A stretch of DNA of 64,000 nt, taken from the NCBI RefSeq assembly GCF_021560035.1, contig NZ_CP074373.1, positions 1,732,001-1,796,000 of the forward strand. Direction: 5' to 3'. The notes beneath the pieces were generated by a model. The model worked only from the letters and a program-made list of their open reading frames with translations, had not been told where the DNA came from and searched no databases. Source of the DNA: Virgibacillus sp. NKC19-16 (lineage in GTDB: Bacteria; Bacillota; Bacilli; Bacillales; Amphibacillaceae). Shown here one piece after another: positions 19,462 through 28,276 of this stretch. Position 1 is the stretch's first letter. The number at the start of each line of letters is the position of its first letter. Position numbers and translations under genes: made by a program.

Positions 19462-20361
19462 ATGAATGGTATATTGCCATTATGGAAGCCAAAGGGTATG
19501 ACGTCACATGATTGTGTTATACAGATACGAAAAATTTTTAAAACTAAAAAAGTCGGTCATACCGGTACCCTTGATCCTGAAGTTGAAGGTGTACTTCCTA
19601 TGTGTATTGGTGAGGCAACCAAAATTGTACCTTATTTAACAGAAACAGAGAAAGGCTATATTGCGCAAGTGAAATTGGGCCAAGCGACAGATACAGAAGA
19701 TAGACATGGAACTGTGGTCGAGGAAAAATCAGTAGCTGAACTCCCTTCTGAAAAAAGAATAGAAAATGTGCTACAATCATTTAGAGGAACAATCAAACAA
19801 GTTCCGCCAATGTATTCTGCGGTAAAAATAAATGGAAAGAAATTATATGAATATGCAAGAGCAGGTGAAGAGGTCAAACGTCCTGTAAGAGAGGCCACCA
19901 TTCACGACTTAAAACGATTACCTCTAAAAGCAAATGAAGGAACCGATCGCTTTAGCATGGAAATCATTTGTTCCAAAGGTACCTATATACGAACATTATG
20001 TGTTGATATTGGGAAGCGATTAGGATATCCTGCACATATGTCAGACTTAGTAAGAACGAAATCTGCTTCATTTACGAAAGAGAATACAGTAACATTTGCC
20101 ATTATTGAAGAAGCGGCAAAACATAACCACCAGGATCAATTATTAATTCCTATGATTAAAGGACTGGATCACTTGGACATTCTATATGTAGATGAAGAAA
20201 CAAAGCGCAAAGTTCATCATGGTCAAAAGATTTCGAAACCGAAAAAAATAATAAAAACGGATCCATTTGTCGTTATGCATGATCAGCAATTATTAGCAAT
20301 CTATCAAATACATCCCCAAAAGCCAGAACAAATGAAACCAGTTCGCGTCTTTCATGGGTGA
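19462..20361 (+). CDS. truB: tRNA pseudouridine-55 synthase
   Basis: This 299-residue TruB has the catalytic aspartate in HTGTLDPEVEGVLP (Asp38), then PPMYSAVKINGKKLYEYAR and the C-terminal PUA-like part. It converts U55 in the T-loop of tRNAs to pseudouridine. ATG 19462 follows ATGGAGGTTT. ribF follows after 23 bases. Confidence 0.97.
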   Translation: MNGILPLWKPKGMTSHDCVIQIRKIFKTKKVGHTGTLDPEVEGVLPMCIGEATKIVPYLTETEKGYIAQVKLGQATDTEDRHGTVVEEKSVAELPSEKRIENVLQSFRGTIKQVPPMYSAVKINGKKLYEYARAGEEVKRPVREATIHDLKRLPLKANEGTDRFSMEIICSKGTYIRTLCVDIGKRLGYPAHMSDLVRTKSASFTKENTVTFAIIEEAAKHNHQDQLLIPMIKGLDHLDILYVDEETKRKVHHGQKISKPKKIIKTDPFVVMHDQQLLAIYQIHPQKPEQMKPVRVFHG

Positions 20362-20384
20362 GAAAAAAGCGTAGGTGAATACTT

Positions 20385-21328
20385 GTGAGAACGAATCAGC
20401 TAACATATCCCCATACATTGGGATCGGATGAACTACCCCATACGGTTAGTGCAATAGGATTTTTCGATGGTGTGCATAAAGGTCATCAAAAAGTAATCGA
20501 AACAGCAGTCGAAGAAGCAAAACGAAAGAATATGGAAAGTGCAGTAATTACATTTCATCCACATCCCTCTGTTGTATTGAAAAAAGGTACACAACATGTG
20601 AAATACATTACACCTATACGAGAAAAGAAAGAGGTTCTGCAAAAGCTACATGTTGATCGACTATATATTATAGAATTTAATAAGGAATTGTCTTCCTTGT
20701 CACCCCAGGAGTTTATCGATCATTTTATTATAGGATTAAATATTAAGCATTTAGTTGCGGGATTCGACTATTCCTATGGCTACAAAGGACGCGGGAATAT
20801 GGATGTCATTCATGAACACACTAGAGATGCGTTTACGCACACTGCAATAGATAAAGTAACGTTGGATGAAGAGAAAATCAGTTCCACCAAAATAAGAGAA
20901 CTTCTTAAAGCCGGGAACGTGCAGGAGGTAGGTATGCTGCTAGGGCGACCTTTAGCGTTTTACGGTACCGTCATAAAAGGGGATCAGCGGGGCGGGAGAT
21001 CGGATATCCTACTGCTAACTTACAGATTAACACGGATGTATTATTGCCAAAAATAGGCGTATATGCAGTGAAAATTCGTTATAAGAATGAGGTTTATGAG
21101 GGGATGGCTAGTATTGGAACAAATCCAACCTTTACCTCAGATCGAAAGGATTTGTCTGTAGAGGTAAATATATTTGATTATAACAATGATCTTTATGGTG
21201 AAGAATTACTAATCGAATGGCATAAGTATTTCCGAGATGAAGAGAAATTTGATGGTGCCGAGCCTCTAATTAATCAGATTGCTACTGATGAAAAAAACAT
21301 ACGGGCCTTCTTTTCAGAGAAAGGCTAA
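20385..21328 (+). pseudogene. ribF: RibF (RibC) riboflavin kinase/FAD synthetase, frameshifted
   Basis: Two overlapping frames together encode a full RibF. The first (20385-21056) holds the FMN adenylyltransferase domain with GFFDGVHKGHQKV and SSTKIRELLKAGNV, and begins the kinase domain (FYGTVIKGDQRG). It then runs into unrelated residues. The conserved kinase motif GYPTAN is encoded one frame over, continuing as LPKIGVYAVKI to 21328. Adding one G to the G-rich run at about 20989-20996 restores GDQRGREIGYPTAN and gives about 314 residues, the family size. RibF makes FMN and FAD and is essential, so this is either a sequencing error or a real, recent lesion with a second copy elsewhere. The start is GTG 20385. 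Confidence 0.9.
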
Positions 21329-21345
21329 AATTATCTTATTTTCAC

Positions 21346-21374
21346 TTGCAATTTCTACCCAAAAGCGTTATGAT
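21346..21374 (+). promoter_or_regulatory. Sigma-A promoter for rpsO
   Basis: TTGCAA at 21346-21351 and TATGAT at 21369-21374 have a 17-base spacer. The predicted leader of about 80 bases contains a potential stem (TTGGCAAATCG/CGTTTGCTAGG, about 21394-21425), which could support S15 autoregulation. Confidence 0.65.
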
Positions 21375-21463
21375 TAACAACGTAAAACCATTGCTTGGCA
21401 AATCGTAACTCCGGCGTTTGCTAGGGAACTGGGGATATAACTTATGATTAGGAGGTGAGCCAG

Positions 21464-21733
21464 ATGGCTATCACACAAGAACGCAAGAATGAAATTATTA
21501 GTGAATATAAAGTTCATGATAATGACACTGGTTCTCCAGAAGTACAAATTGCAGTACTTACTGAAGAAATTACCAAATTAAACGAACATTTACGTGTTCA
21601 TAAAAAAGATCACCATTCACGTCGCGGTCTTTTGAAAATGGTTGGTAAACGTCGTAATTTACTAAACTATCTGCGTAATAAAGACATTACTCGTTATCGT
21701 GATTTAATTAAAAATCTTGGATTACGTCGATAA
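21464..21733 (+). CDS. rpsO: 30S ribosomal protein S15
   Basis: This 89-residue S15 has [38 protein letters not shown] and the C-terminus [12 protein letters not shown]. It binds 16S rRNA early in platform assembly. ATG 21464 follows AGGAGGTGAGC. The unit is monocistronic by appearance, with its own promoter and terminator. Confidence 0.98.
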   Translation: MAITQERKNEIISEYKVHDNDTGSPEVQIAVLTEEITKLNEHLRVHKKDHHSRRGLLKMVGKRRNLLNYLRNKDITRYRDLIKNLGLRR

Positions 21734-21741
21734 TAGTTACA

Positions 21742-21767
21742 AAAGCAGGAGAAATCCTGCTTTTTTT
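21742..21767 (+). terminator. Terminator after rpsO
   Basis: AAAGCAGGA at 21742-21750 pairs with TCCTGCTTT at 21755-21763, then T residues. Confidence 0.88.
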
Positions 21768-21786
21768 ATATTTTTACTACATAAAA

Positions 21787-21815
21787 TTTACATTCCTGCT
21801 TATAAACTATAAAAT
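21787..21815 (+). promoter_or_regulatory. Probable sigma-A promoter for pnp
   Basis: TTTACA at 21787-21792 and TAAAAT at 21810-21815 are 17 bases apart, just after the rpsO terminator and 39 bases before pnp. Confidence 0.45.
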
Positions 21816-21853
21816 AAAGAAGAATGCTTTAAATGAAAGGAGTGGCATAACTA

Positions 21854-23965
21854 ATGTCAGAAGAAAAACAGGTTTTTTCAACAGAGATTGCAGGTAAACC
21901 GTTTACTGTCGAAATAGGTGAACTCGCTAAACAGGCTAATGGCGCATGTATGATTCACTATGGAGACACTTCAGTATTAACTGCAGCTACAGCATCAAAA
22001 CAACCAAAGGATCTTCCGTTTTTCCCATTAACTGTAAACTATGAAGAACGTTTATATGCAGTGGGCAAAATTCCCGGGGGCTTTATCAAACGTGAGGGTA
22101 GACCAAGTGAGAAGGCAACCTTAACTTCACGCTTAATTGACCGCCCTATTCGTCCATTATTTCCGGATGGCTTTAGAAATGAAGTTCAAGTTATTTCAAC
22201 GGTAATGAGTGTTGATCAGGATTGTTCATCTGAAATGGCAGCAATGATTGGCTCATCTATTGCTTTAAGTGTTTCTGATATCCCATTCGCCGAACCAATT
22301 GCTGGTGTTAAAATCGGACGAGTTGACGGGGAGTTTATCATCAATCCAGGTGTTGAGCAGGAAGCAAAAAGTGATATTGATTTAACGGTAGCCGGCACAA
22401 AAGACGCAATCAATATGGTGGAAGCCGGAGCAGAGGAAGTCCCTGAAGAAACAATGCTTGAAGCTATTATGTTTGGCCATGAAGAAATTCAGCGACTGGT
22501 TGCATTTCAAGAAGATATTGTACAAGCTGTAGGTGCCCTGAAATCAGAGGTCTCCCTATTTGAATCAGATGAAGAAATAGTTGCCAAAGTAGAGGAACAA
22601 GCAAAAGAAAAAATGGTTGCAGCAATTCAAGTTACTGAGAAACATGCAAGAGAAGAAGCAATTGATGTGGTAAAAGATGAAGTTCTTGAGGCATATGAGG
22701 AAGAAGAACCTGAGATTATTACACAAGTGAAATCTGCTCTCGATAAAATAGTTAAAGAAGAGGTACGTCGCCTAATTACAAAAGAAAAGATACGCCCGGA
22801 TGGTCGTAAGGTTGATGAGATTCGTTCATTATCATCACGAATTAATGTATTTCCGAGAACACATGGATCCGGTCTCTTTACACGTGGACAAACCCAGGCA
22901 CTAAGTATCTGTACGCTTGGAGCCTTAGGGGATGTTCAAATATTGGATGGGCTTGATCTGGAAGAGTCGAAGCGATTCATGCATCATTATAATTTCCCAC
23001 AATACAGTGTTGGTGAAACAGGACCTATTAGAGGCCCAGGCCGCCGTGAGATTGGACATGGGGCATTGGGAGAAAGAGCACTTGAAAAAGTTGTCCCTTC
23101 AGATAAGGAATTTCCATATACCATTCGCTTAGTATCAGAAGTGTTGGAATCCAATGGTTCTACATCACAGGCGAGTATCTGTGCAAGTACGCTTGCTATG
23201 ATGGATGCAGGGGTACCTATTAAAGCACCAGTTGCCGGAATTGCTATGGGGCTAGTTAAATCCGGGGATGATTATTCCATATTATCGGATATTCAAGGCA
23301 TGGAAGACGCTTTAGGAGATATGGACTTTAAAGTTGCCGGAACTGAAAAGGGTGTTACGGCATTACAAATGGATATTAAAATTGACGGCCTGTCCAAAGA
23401 GATTTTAAAAGAGGCATTACATCAGGCTAAAATTGGACGCATGCATATTTTAGATTCCATGCTGGCTACAATTGAACAACCTAAAGAGGAACTGTCTGAG
23501 TATGCACCTAAAATTTTAACCATGAACATTAATCCGGATAAAATCCGATCCGTTATTGGGCCAAGTGGTAAACAGATTAATAAAATCATTGAAGAAACCG
23601 GAGTTAAAATTGATATTGAACAAGACGGCGGTGTCTTTATTTCATCAACAGATGCCTCTATGAATAAGAAAGCGAAAAAGATTATTGATGATCTTGTTAG
23701 AGAAGTTGAAGTTGGTGAAATGTATTTAGGTACTGTAAAACGGATTGAAAAATTCGGAGCGTTTGTAGAATTGTTTAAAGGAAAAGACGGTCTTGTGCAT
23801 ATTTCCGAATTGCAAGAAGAACGAACAAACAAAGTGGAAGATGTTGTTTCCATCGGGGACGAAATAATGGTCAAGGTAAAAGAAATCGATAATCAAGGAC
23901 GTATCAACCTTTCGCGAAAAGCAGTTCTAAAGGAAGAAAAGGAAAAACAACAAGAAGCTAAATAA
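21854..23965 (+). CDS. pnp: Polynucleotide phosphorylase
   Basis: This 703-residue exoribonuclease has two RNase PH domains (first: [33 protein letters not shown]; second: [32 protein letters not shown]), an alpha-helical linker, a KH domain ([15 protein letters not shown]) and an S1 domain ([18 protein letters not shown]). It degrades RNA 3'-5' by phosphorolysis and trims mRNA ends. ATG 21854 follows AAAGGAGTGG. Confidence 0.98.
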   Translation: MSEEKQVFSTEIAGKPFTVEIGELAKQANGACMIHYGDTSVLTAATASKQPKDLPFFPLTVNYEERLYAVGKIPGGFIKREGRPSEKATLTSRLIDRPIRPLFPDGFRNEVQVISTVMSVDQDCSSEMAAMIGSSIALSVSDIPFAEPIAGVKIGRVDGEFIINPGVEQEAKSDIDLTVAGTKDAINMVEAGAEEVPEETMLEAIMFGHEEIQRLVAFQEDIVQAVGALKSEVSLFESDEEIVAKVEEQAKEKMVAAIQVTEKHAREEAIDVVKDEVLEAYEEEEPEIITQVKSALDKIVKEEVRRLITKEKIRPDGRKVDEIRSLSSRINVFPRTHGSGLFTRGQTQALSICTLGALGDVQILDGLDLEESKRFMHHYNFPQYSVGETGPIRGPGRREIGHGALGERALEKVVPSDKEFPYTIRLVSEVLESNGSTSQASICASTLAMMDAGVPIKAPVAGIAMGLVKSGDDYSILSDIQGMEDALGDMDFKVAGTEKGVTALQMDIKIDGLSKEILKEALHQAKIGRMHILDSMLATIEQPKEELSEYAPKILTMNINPDKIRSVIGPSGKQINKIIEETGVKIDIEQDGGVFISSTDASMNKKAKKIIDDLVREVEVGEMYLGTVKRIEKFGAFVELFKGKDGLVHISELQEERTNKVEDVVSIGDEIMVKVKEIDNQGRINLSRKAVLKEEKEKQQEAK

Positions 23966-23981
23966 TAAGTTTTAATGAAAC

Positions 23982-24010
23982 AAGAAGCTGGAAAACCAGT
24001 TTCTTTTTTA
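23982..24010 (+). terminator. Terminator after pnp
   Basis: AAGAAGCTGG pairs with CCAGTTTCTT (one G-T pair) around an AAAA loop, ending in T residues. Confidence 0.8.
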
Positions 24011-24039
24011 TTTACAAGGATAATACATATTGTTCGTTT

Positions 24040-24069
24040 ATCATACCTTGTCCTTTTCATTCATATAAT
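24040..24069 (+). promoter_or_regulatory. Candidate sigma-E promoter for ylxY
   Basis: ATCATACC at 24040-24047 and CATATAAT at 24062-24069, with a 14-base spacer, resemble the sporulation sigma-E consensus (KTCATATT, 13-14, CATACAnT). The leader would be very short, which lowers confidence. Confidence 0.35.
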
Positions 24070-24089
24070 TGAGGGCAGGGGGGATTTGA

Positions 24090-25031
24090 ATGTATCGCTA
24101 CAAGAGAGCTGTTAACTTTTGTATATTTATTCTTATCGTTGTTTTAGCTTTTAATCCGGATAATAATCCTTTTTTTATAGCGGAAGTTAGCACGTTTGAG
24201 GTAGTAAAAACTGAGGATGCCCTATATCAGGAAATACAGGAGAAAGGTTCCGACTATTCACTACCTCCTCAAAATGCATATATTGACAGTGTTTGGAATA
24301 AAACACCTGGTAGAAATGGTGTTGAGGTTAATATCGATGCCTCATATGAAAAAATGAAAAAAGAAGGTACATTTGATGAATCTTTACTTGTGTATGAACA
24401 AACACCTCCGGAAATAACATTAGAGGACTTAGCCGTGTCCCCTATATACCGGGGACATCCGGAAAAAGATATGGTTGCATTTTTAGTGAATGTATCTTGG
24501 GGGACGGAGCATATTCCGGATATATTGAACATACTAAAAGATAATAATGTAAAAGCAACATTTTTTCTTGAAGGACAGTGGGCACAGGAAAATGCTGAAT
24601 TCGTGGAAATGATTGATGAACAAGGCCACACTGTAGGTAATCATGCATATAATCATCCAAATATGGCCAGGTTATCCCCGCAGGAAAATACAAGGCAAAT
24701 TAGTCAAACGAATGAAATAATTAAAGCAATCACCGGTGATACTCCAAAATGGTTCGCACCGCCGAGCGGAGATTATACAGATCAGGTTGTTCAAGCTGCT
24801 CATGACCTGCAAATGGAAACGATTCTTTGGACGGTAGATACGATTGATTGGAAGAATCCGTCCGTTTCTGTTATGATAAATCGAGTAAATAGCAAACTTC
24901 ATCCTGGTGCAACCATTTTAATGCACCCGACAGAATCAATTACAGAAGGACTTGATCCTTTAATTAGAAACATTAAAGAAAATGGTTACCGAATTGGGAC
25001 GCTAGATAAATTGTTAAGTGAAGAAAGGTAA
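24090..25031 (+). CDS. ylxY: YlxY, polysaccharide deacetylase-like protein
   Basis: This 313-residue protein has an N-terminal signal or membrane segment (residues 8-22) and a NodB-type domain (about 130-310). HTVGNHAYNHPNM holds the metal-binding histidines, KWFAPPSGDY is motif 3 and WTVDTIDW is motif 4. Motif 1, usually TFDDGP, reads VNVSWGTE instead, so the catalytic aspartate pair is missing. This appears to be a YlxY trait rather than a local mutation. It is likely secreted and active at the wall or spore cortex during sporulation, but enzyme activity is doubtful. It lies between pnp and mlpA as in B. subtilis. Confidence 0.9.
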   Translation: MYRYKRAVNFCIFILIVVLAFNPDNNPFFIAEVSTFEVVKTEDALYQEIQEKGSDYSLPPQNAYIDSVWNKTPGRNGVEVNIDASYEKMKKEGTFDESLLVYEQTPPEITLEDLAVSPIYRGHPEKDMVAFLVNVSWGTEHIPDILNILKDNNVKATFFLEGQWAQENAEFVEMIDEQGHTVGNHAYNHPNMARLSPQENTRQISQTNEIIKAITGDTPKWFAPPSGDYTDQVVQAAHDLQMETILWTVDTIDWKNPSVSVMINRVNSKLHPGATILMHPTESITEGLDPLIRNIKENGYRIGTLDKLLSEER

Positions 25032-25066
25032 TATACATCAACATTGGGAACGACAGGAGGAAAAGT

Positions 25067-26290
25067 ATGATAGAGAAACACACAAGTAATAATGGGCTTC
25101 GTATTGTACTGGAAAATATTCCAGCAGTCCGTTCTGTAACAATTGGGATCTGGATACTAACCGGATCACGAAATGAAACAAATTTAAATAATGGAATCTC
25201 TCACTTTTTAGAGCATATGTTTTTTAAAGGTACAAATACTAGGTCACCACAGGATATTGCAGAAGAGTTTGATTCCATTGGCGGACAGGTAAATGCATTT
25301 ACATCTAAAGAATATACTTGTTTGTTTGCTAAGGTGCTGGATACACATAAAGAGTATGCACTCGAAATTCTAGCAGATATGTTCTTTCATTCCTCATTTG
25401 ATGAACTGGAGATGGAACGGGAGAAAAAAGTGATTTATGAAGAAATAAAAATGTATGAAGACACACCGGATGATATTGTTCATGATTTGTTGGCGCAAGC
25501 CTCCTATGGCGGGCATCCACTAGGATATCCAATTCTGGGTACAGAAGAACATCTAAAAGGATTTAACGCCGACACATTACGAAATTATATGAAAGAACAA
25601 TACATACCGGAAAATGTAGTCATATCTGTAGCAGGGAATACCGATGATTCGTTTATTGGTAAAATAGAAAATTATTTCGGATCTTACAACGCTGAATATA
25701 AACCTTCAAACATCGTGAGGCCAACCTTTTTAGCAAATACAATTGAACGAAATAAAGATACAGAACAAGCGCATTTATGCTTAGGTTATGATGGGTTGCC
25801 TGTAGGACATGAAAATACGTATAGTTTAATTATAATGAATAACGTACTTGGTGGAAGTATGAGTTCAAGATTATTTCAGGAAGTACGAGAAAAACAGGGA
25901 TTGGCTTATTCCGTCTTCTCTTACCACTCATCCTTTTTGGATAATGGGCTATTAACCATTTATGCAGGTACGGGAAAAGACCAATTACCTTTATTAAGAG
26001 ATACAATTGACAAAACGGTAGAAACACTGATTAAAAGTGGATTAACGGATAAAGAGTTAACCAATAGCAAAGAACAATTGAAAGGAAACTTAATGTTGAG
26101 CCTTGAAAGTACAAATAGCCGAATGAGCCGTAACGGGAGAAATGAAATGCTCCTTAATCGTCATCGTACACTTGATGAAATGATTAGTGAAATTGATGCA
26201 GTTAGTCATGATTCCATACAAAAAGTAATTGAAAAACTATTTAACCAATCATCTTCCACAGCATTAATTGCACCTGATACGTCCGGATAG
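25067..26290 (+). CDS. mlpA: MlpA (YmxG), M16 family zinc peptidase
   Basis: This 407-residue M16 peptidase has the inverted zinc motif HFLEH at residues 46-50, with the distal glutamate region YEEIKMYEDTPDD. The C-terminal R/Y substrate motif is VREKQGLAYSVFSY. It resembles the mitochondrial processing peptidase beta subunit. The usual location after ylxY is kept. In B. subtilis it has been implicated in control of extracellular protease levels. ATG 25067 follows AGGAGGAAAA; a strong terminator follows. Confidence 0.94.
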   Translation: MIEKHTSNNGLRIVLENIPAVRSVTIGIWILTGSRNETNLNNGISHFLEHMFFKGTNTRSPQDIAEEFDSIGGQVNAFTSKEYTCLFAKVLDTHKEYALEILADMFFHSSFDELEMEREKKVIYEEIKMYEDTPDDIVHDLLAQASYGGHPLGYPILGTEEHLKGFNADTLRNYMKEQYIPENVVISVAGNTDDSFIGKIENYFGSYNAEYKPSNIVRPTFLANTIERNKDTEQAHLCLGYDGLPVGHENTYSLIIMNNVLGGSMSSRLFQEVREKQGLAYSVFSYHSSFLDNGLLTIYAGTGKDQLPLLRDTIDKTVETLIKSGLTDKELTNSKEQLKGNLMLSLESTNSRMSRNGRNEMLLNRHRTLDEMISEIDAVSHDSIQKVIEKLFNQSSSTALIAPDTSG

Positions 26291-26320
26291 CCTATGTCTC
26301 ATACATAGGCTATTTTTTTT
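26287..26320 (+). terminator. Terminator after mlpA
   Basis: AGCCTATGT at 26289-26297 pairs perfectly with ACATAGGCT at 26303-26311, then eight T. Confidence 0.92.
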
Positions 26321-26359
26321 GGCATATATATGTATAAGCTTAACTTAAGGGGGGTTAAA

Positions 26360-26596
26360 ATGCGTTATAAAGATATTAGCGGAAAGGAAATCGTTAATGT
26401 TAATCAAGGAGCAAGGCTGGGAATATTAGGGCAAACTGATTTGGAAATCGATGAGAAGTCCGGACAAATTGAATCTTTTATTATTCCAAATTATAAATGG
26501 TTTGGCCTGAAAAAAGAAGGGGAGGAGCAGAAAATTCGGTGGAGTTCCATTAAAACAATTGGTGAAGATATGATTATGATTGAACTTGATGAATAA
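26360..26596 (+). CDS. ymxH: YmxH, YlmC/YmxH family PRC-barrel protein
   Basis: This 78-residue PRC-barrel protein has MRYKDISGKEIVNVNQGARL and FIIPNYKWFGLKKEG. It is related to YlmC, a sporulation-associated family whose molecular role is unknown. The start is ATG 26360, close behind AAGGGGGGTT. An ATG at 26330 lacks a ribosome binding site. A terminator separates it from dpaA. Confidence 0.9.
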   Translation: MRYKDISGKEIVNVNQGARLGILGQTDLEIDEKSGQIESFIIPNYKWFGLKKEGEEQKIRWSSIKTIGEDMIMIELDE

Positions 26597-26611
26597 GCAT
26601 CCATTTCTCTC

Positions 26612-26646
26612 GCGCTGGTATTGCTTTTGTGATACCAGTTTTTTTG
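26612..26646 (+). terminator. Terminator after ymxH
   Basis: CTGGTAT at 26615-26621 pairs with ATACCAG at 26632-26638, followed by seven T. Confidence 0.85.
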
Positions 26647-26669
26647 TTTTTATTTTTAAAAGTACTATC

Positions 26670-26696
26670 ACTATCAGGAGCGGGGGGCATAAGCTA
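26670..26696 (+). promoter_or_regulatory. Sigma-K promoter of the dpaAB operon
   Basis: AC at 26670-26671, 16 bases, then CATAAGCTA at 26688-26696 fits the mother-cell sigma-K consensus AC-N16/17-CATAnnnTA without a mismatch. It lies 46 bases before dpaA. In B. subtilis the dipicolinate synthase operon (spoVF) is sigma-K dependent, so sequence and function agree. Confidence 0.75.
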
Positions 26697-26742
26697 TAAG
26701 GAAATGATTTTAGGAAATGTAGTCTGGAGGTTATTTATCGTA

Positions 26743-27618
26743 ATGAATCGATTAATCGCTGTAATAGGTGGCGACGAGCGCTACTTGGAGTTAATTCGGC
26801 AGCTTAACATGCTGCCAGACACAACCATTATTCTTGTAGGGTTTGATAACTTGGAGCAGGGCTTTATGGGGCTAACGCAAATGGAAGTAGGAGAGTTAGA
26901 GTTAGCAAAATTAGATGCAGTTGTTCTGCCAATTACTGGAACAGACGCAGAAGGAGGGGTTGAAACCGTTTTTTCAGATCAGCCCATTCAATTATCAAAG
27001 CAATGGTTTAACCAATTGAAGAAATCTGCCTTCATCTTTACTGGGATTACCAATGACTATCTGTCAACTGCAACAACAGAAGCTAATATCTCATTGATCC
27101 CTTTATTAGACCGAGATGATGTTGCCATTTATAACTCCATACCAACAGCAGAAGGGGCAATCATGATGGCAATAGAACATACAGATTATACGATTCATGC
27201 TTCCCGTGTTAATGTGGTTGGTTTTGGCAGAGTTGGAAATACCGTAGCAAATAAGTTTGCAGCCCTTGGTGCCAAAGTATCTGTAACTGCCAGTAGTATC
27301 AAAGATTTGGCCAGAATTACCGAGATGGGTTTAACGGCTGTTCCGTTATCTAGCTTTTCTGCATATACAAGTGAATGTGACTTATTAATAAATACGATTC
27401 CTGCACCAGTTGTAAAAAAAGAATCCATCCAAAATCTTCCACCACATGCGTTAATATTAGATCTTGCTTCAAATCCTGGTGGTACAGATTTTGATTACGC
27501 GAAGCAAAGAGGAATTACTGCAATCTTATCAAGGAGTCTGCCAGGTATTGTAGCCCCTAAAACTGCCGGGAAGATTTTAGCAGATGTTATTAAACAATCA
27601 GTGATGAAAGGAGATTAA
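26743..27618 (+). CDS. dpaA: Dipicolinate synthase subunit A (SpoVFA)
   Basis: This 291-residue protein has an N-terminal domain (MNRLIAVIGGDERYLELIRQ) and a Rossmann NAD(P)-binding motif VVGFGRVGNTVANKFAALGA (about residue 160). It then has ILDLASNPGGTDFDYA and LPGIVAPKTAGKILADV. With DpaB it makes dipicolinic acid in the mother cell from a lysine pathway intermediate, and dipicolinate then fills the spore core. ATG 26743 fits the family start; the nearest GGAGG is about 12 bases upstream, a long spacing. dpaB follows after one base. Confidence 0.95.
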   Translation: MNRLIAVIGGDERYLELIRQLNMLPDTTIILVGFDNLEQGFMGLTQMEVGELELAKLDAVVLPITGTDAEGGVETVFSDQPIQLSKQWFNQLKKSAFIFTGITNDYLSTATTEANISLIPLLDRDDVAIYNSIPTAEGAIMMAIEHTDYTIHASRVNVVGFGRVGNTVANKFAALGAKVSVTASSIKDLARITEMGLTAVPLSSFSAYTSECDLLINTIPAPVVKKESIQNLPPHALILDLASNPGGTDFDYAKQRGITAILSRSLPGIVAPKTAGKILADVIKQSVMKGD

Positions 27619-27619
27619 A

Positions 27620-28210
27620 ATGAGCCTAGTAGGAAAAAGAATTGGTATTGGTTTAACAGGTTCGCATCATATGTATGAAAAAGTTTTTCCGCAAATGGAG
27701 AAATTGATGGTTGAGGGTGCGGAAGTTGTTCCAATTGTTTCCTATACTGTGAAAAATACAGATACGAAACATGGGAAAGCAAAGGAGCATATTGAAAAAA
27801 TAGAATCGATTACTGGGAAGAAAGTTATCTCAACAATTCCGGAAGCTGAGCCCCTAGGTCCAAAAAATCCATTAGATTGTATGGTCATTGCACCTTTAAC
27901 AGGGAATTCTTTAAGCAAGTTTGCCAATGCGGTTACAGATTCACCTGTGTTAATGGCTGCAAAATCAACAATACGAAACCAAAGTCCTGTCGTTTTAGGT
28001 ATTTCCACAAATGATGCACTGGGATTAAACGGGGTAAATTTAATGCGGCTAATGGCGACAAAATATATTTATTTTATTCCATATGGTCAGGATAATCCAT
28101 ACAAAAAGCCTAATTCTTTGGTATCTAATATGGATTATTTAATTCCTGCCGTAGAATCTGCACTGCATTCTTCACAAATCCAACCAGTTATTATTCCTCA
28201 TATCGATTAA
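27620..28210 (+). CDS. dpaB: Dipicolinate synthase subunit B (SpoVFB)
   Basis: This 196-residue flavoprotein-like (Dfp/UbiX fold) subunit has RIGIGLTGSHHMYEKVFPQM near the start, then CMVIAPLTGNSLSKFANAVT and PVVLGISTNDALGLNG. It pairs with DpaA. ATG 27620 follows AAAGGAGATT. asd, dapG and dapA lie downstream, which supply the precursor. Confidence 0.96.
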   Translation: MSLVGKRIGIGLTGSHHMYEKVFPQMEKLMVEGAEVVPIVSYTVKNTDTKHGKAKEHIEKIESITGKKVISTIPEAEPLGPKNPLDCMVIAPLTGNSLSKFANAVTDSPVLMAAKSTIRNQSPVVLGISTNDALGLNGVNLMRLMATKYIYFIPYGQDNPYKKPNSLVSNMDYLIPAVESALHSSQIQPVIIPHID

Positions 28211-28276
28211 TTATGATAGAATAAGATCTTAAAGGGAATATTACTAATTTTACTATTGGTGAAGGGAGTCATATAA

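Noticed and set aside
20980-21010. Programmed frameshifting in ribF
   Set aside because: No slippery heptamer with downstream structure is evident, RibF is not known to use frameshifting, and a missing G in a G run is simpler.
28211-28276. Possible lysine riboswitch before asd
   Set aside because: The gap is only 66 bases, too short for the L-box aptamer, and no conserved elements were seen.
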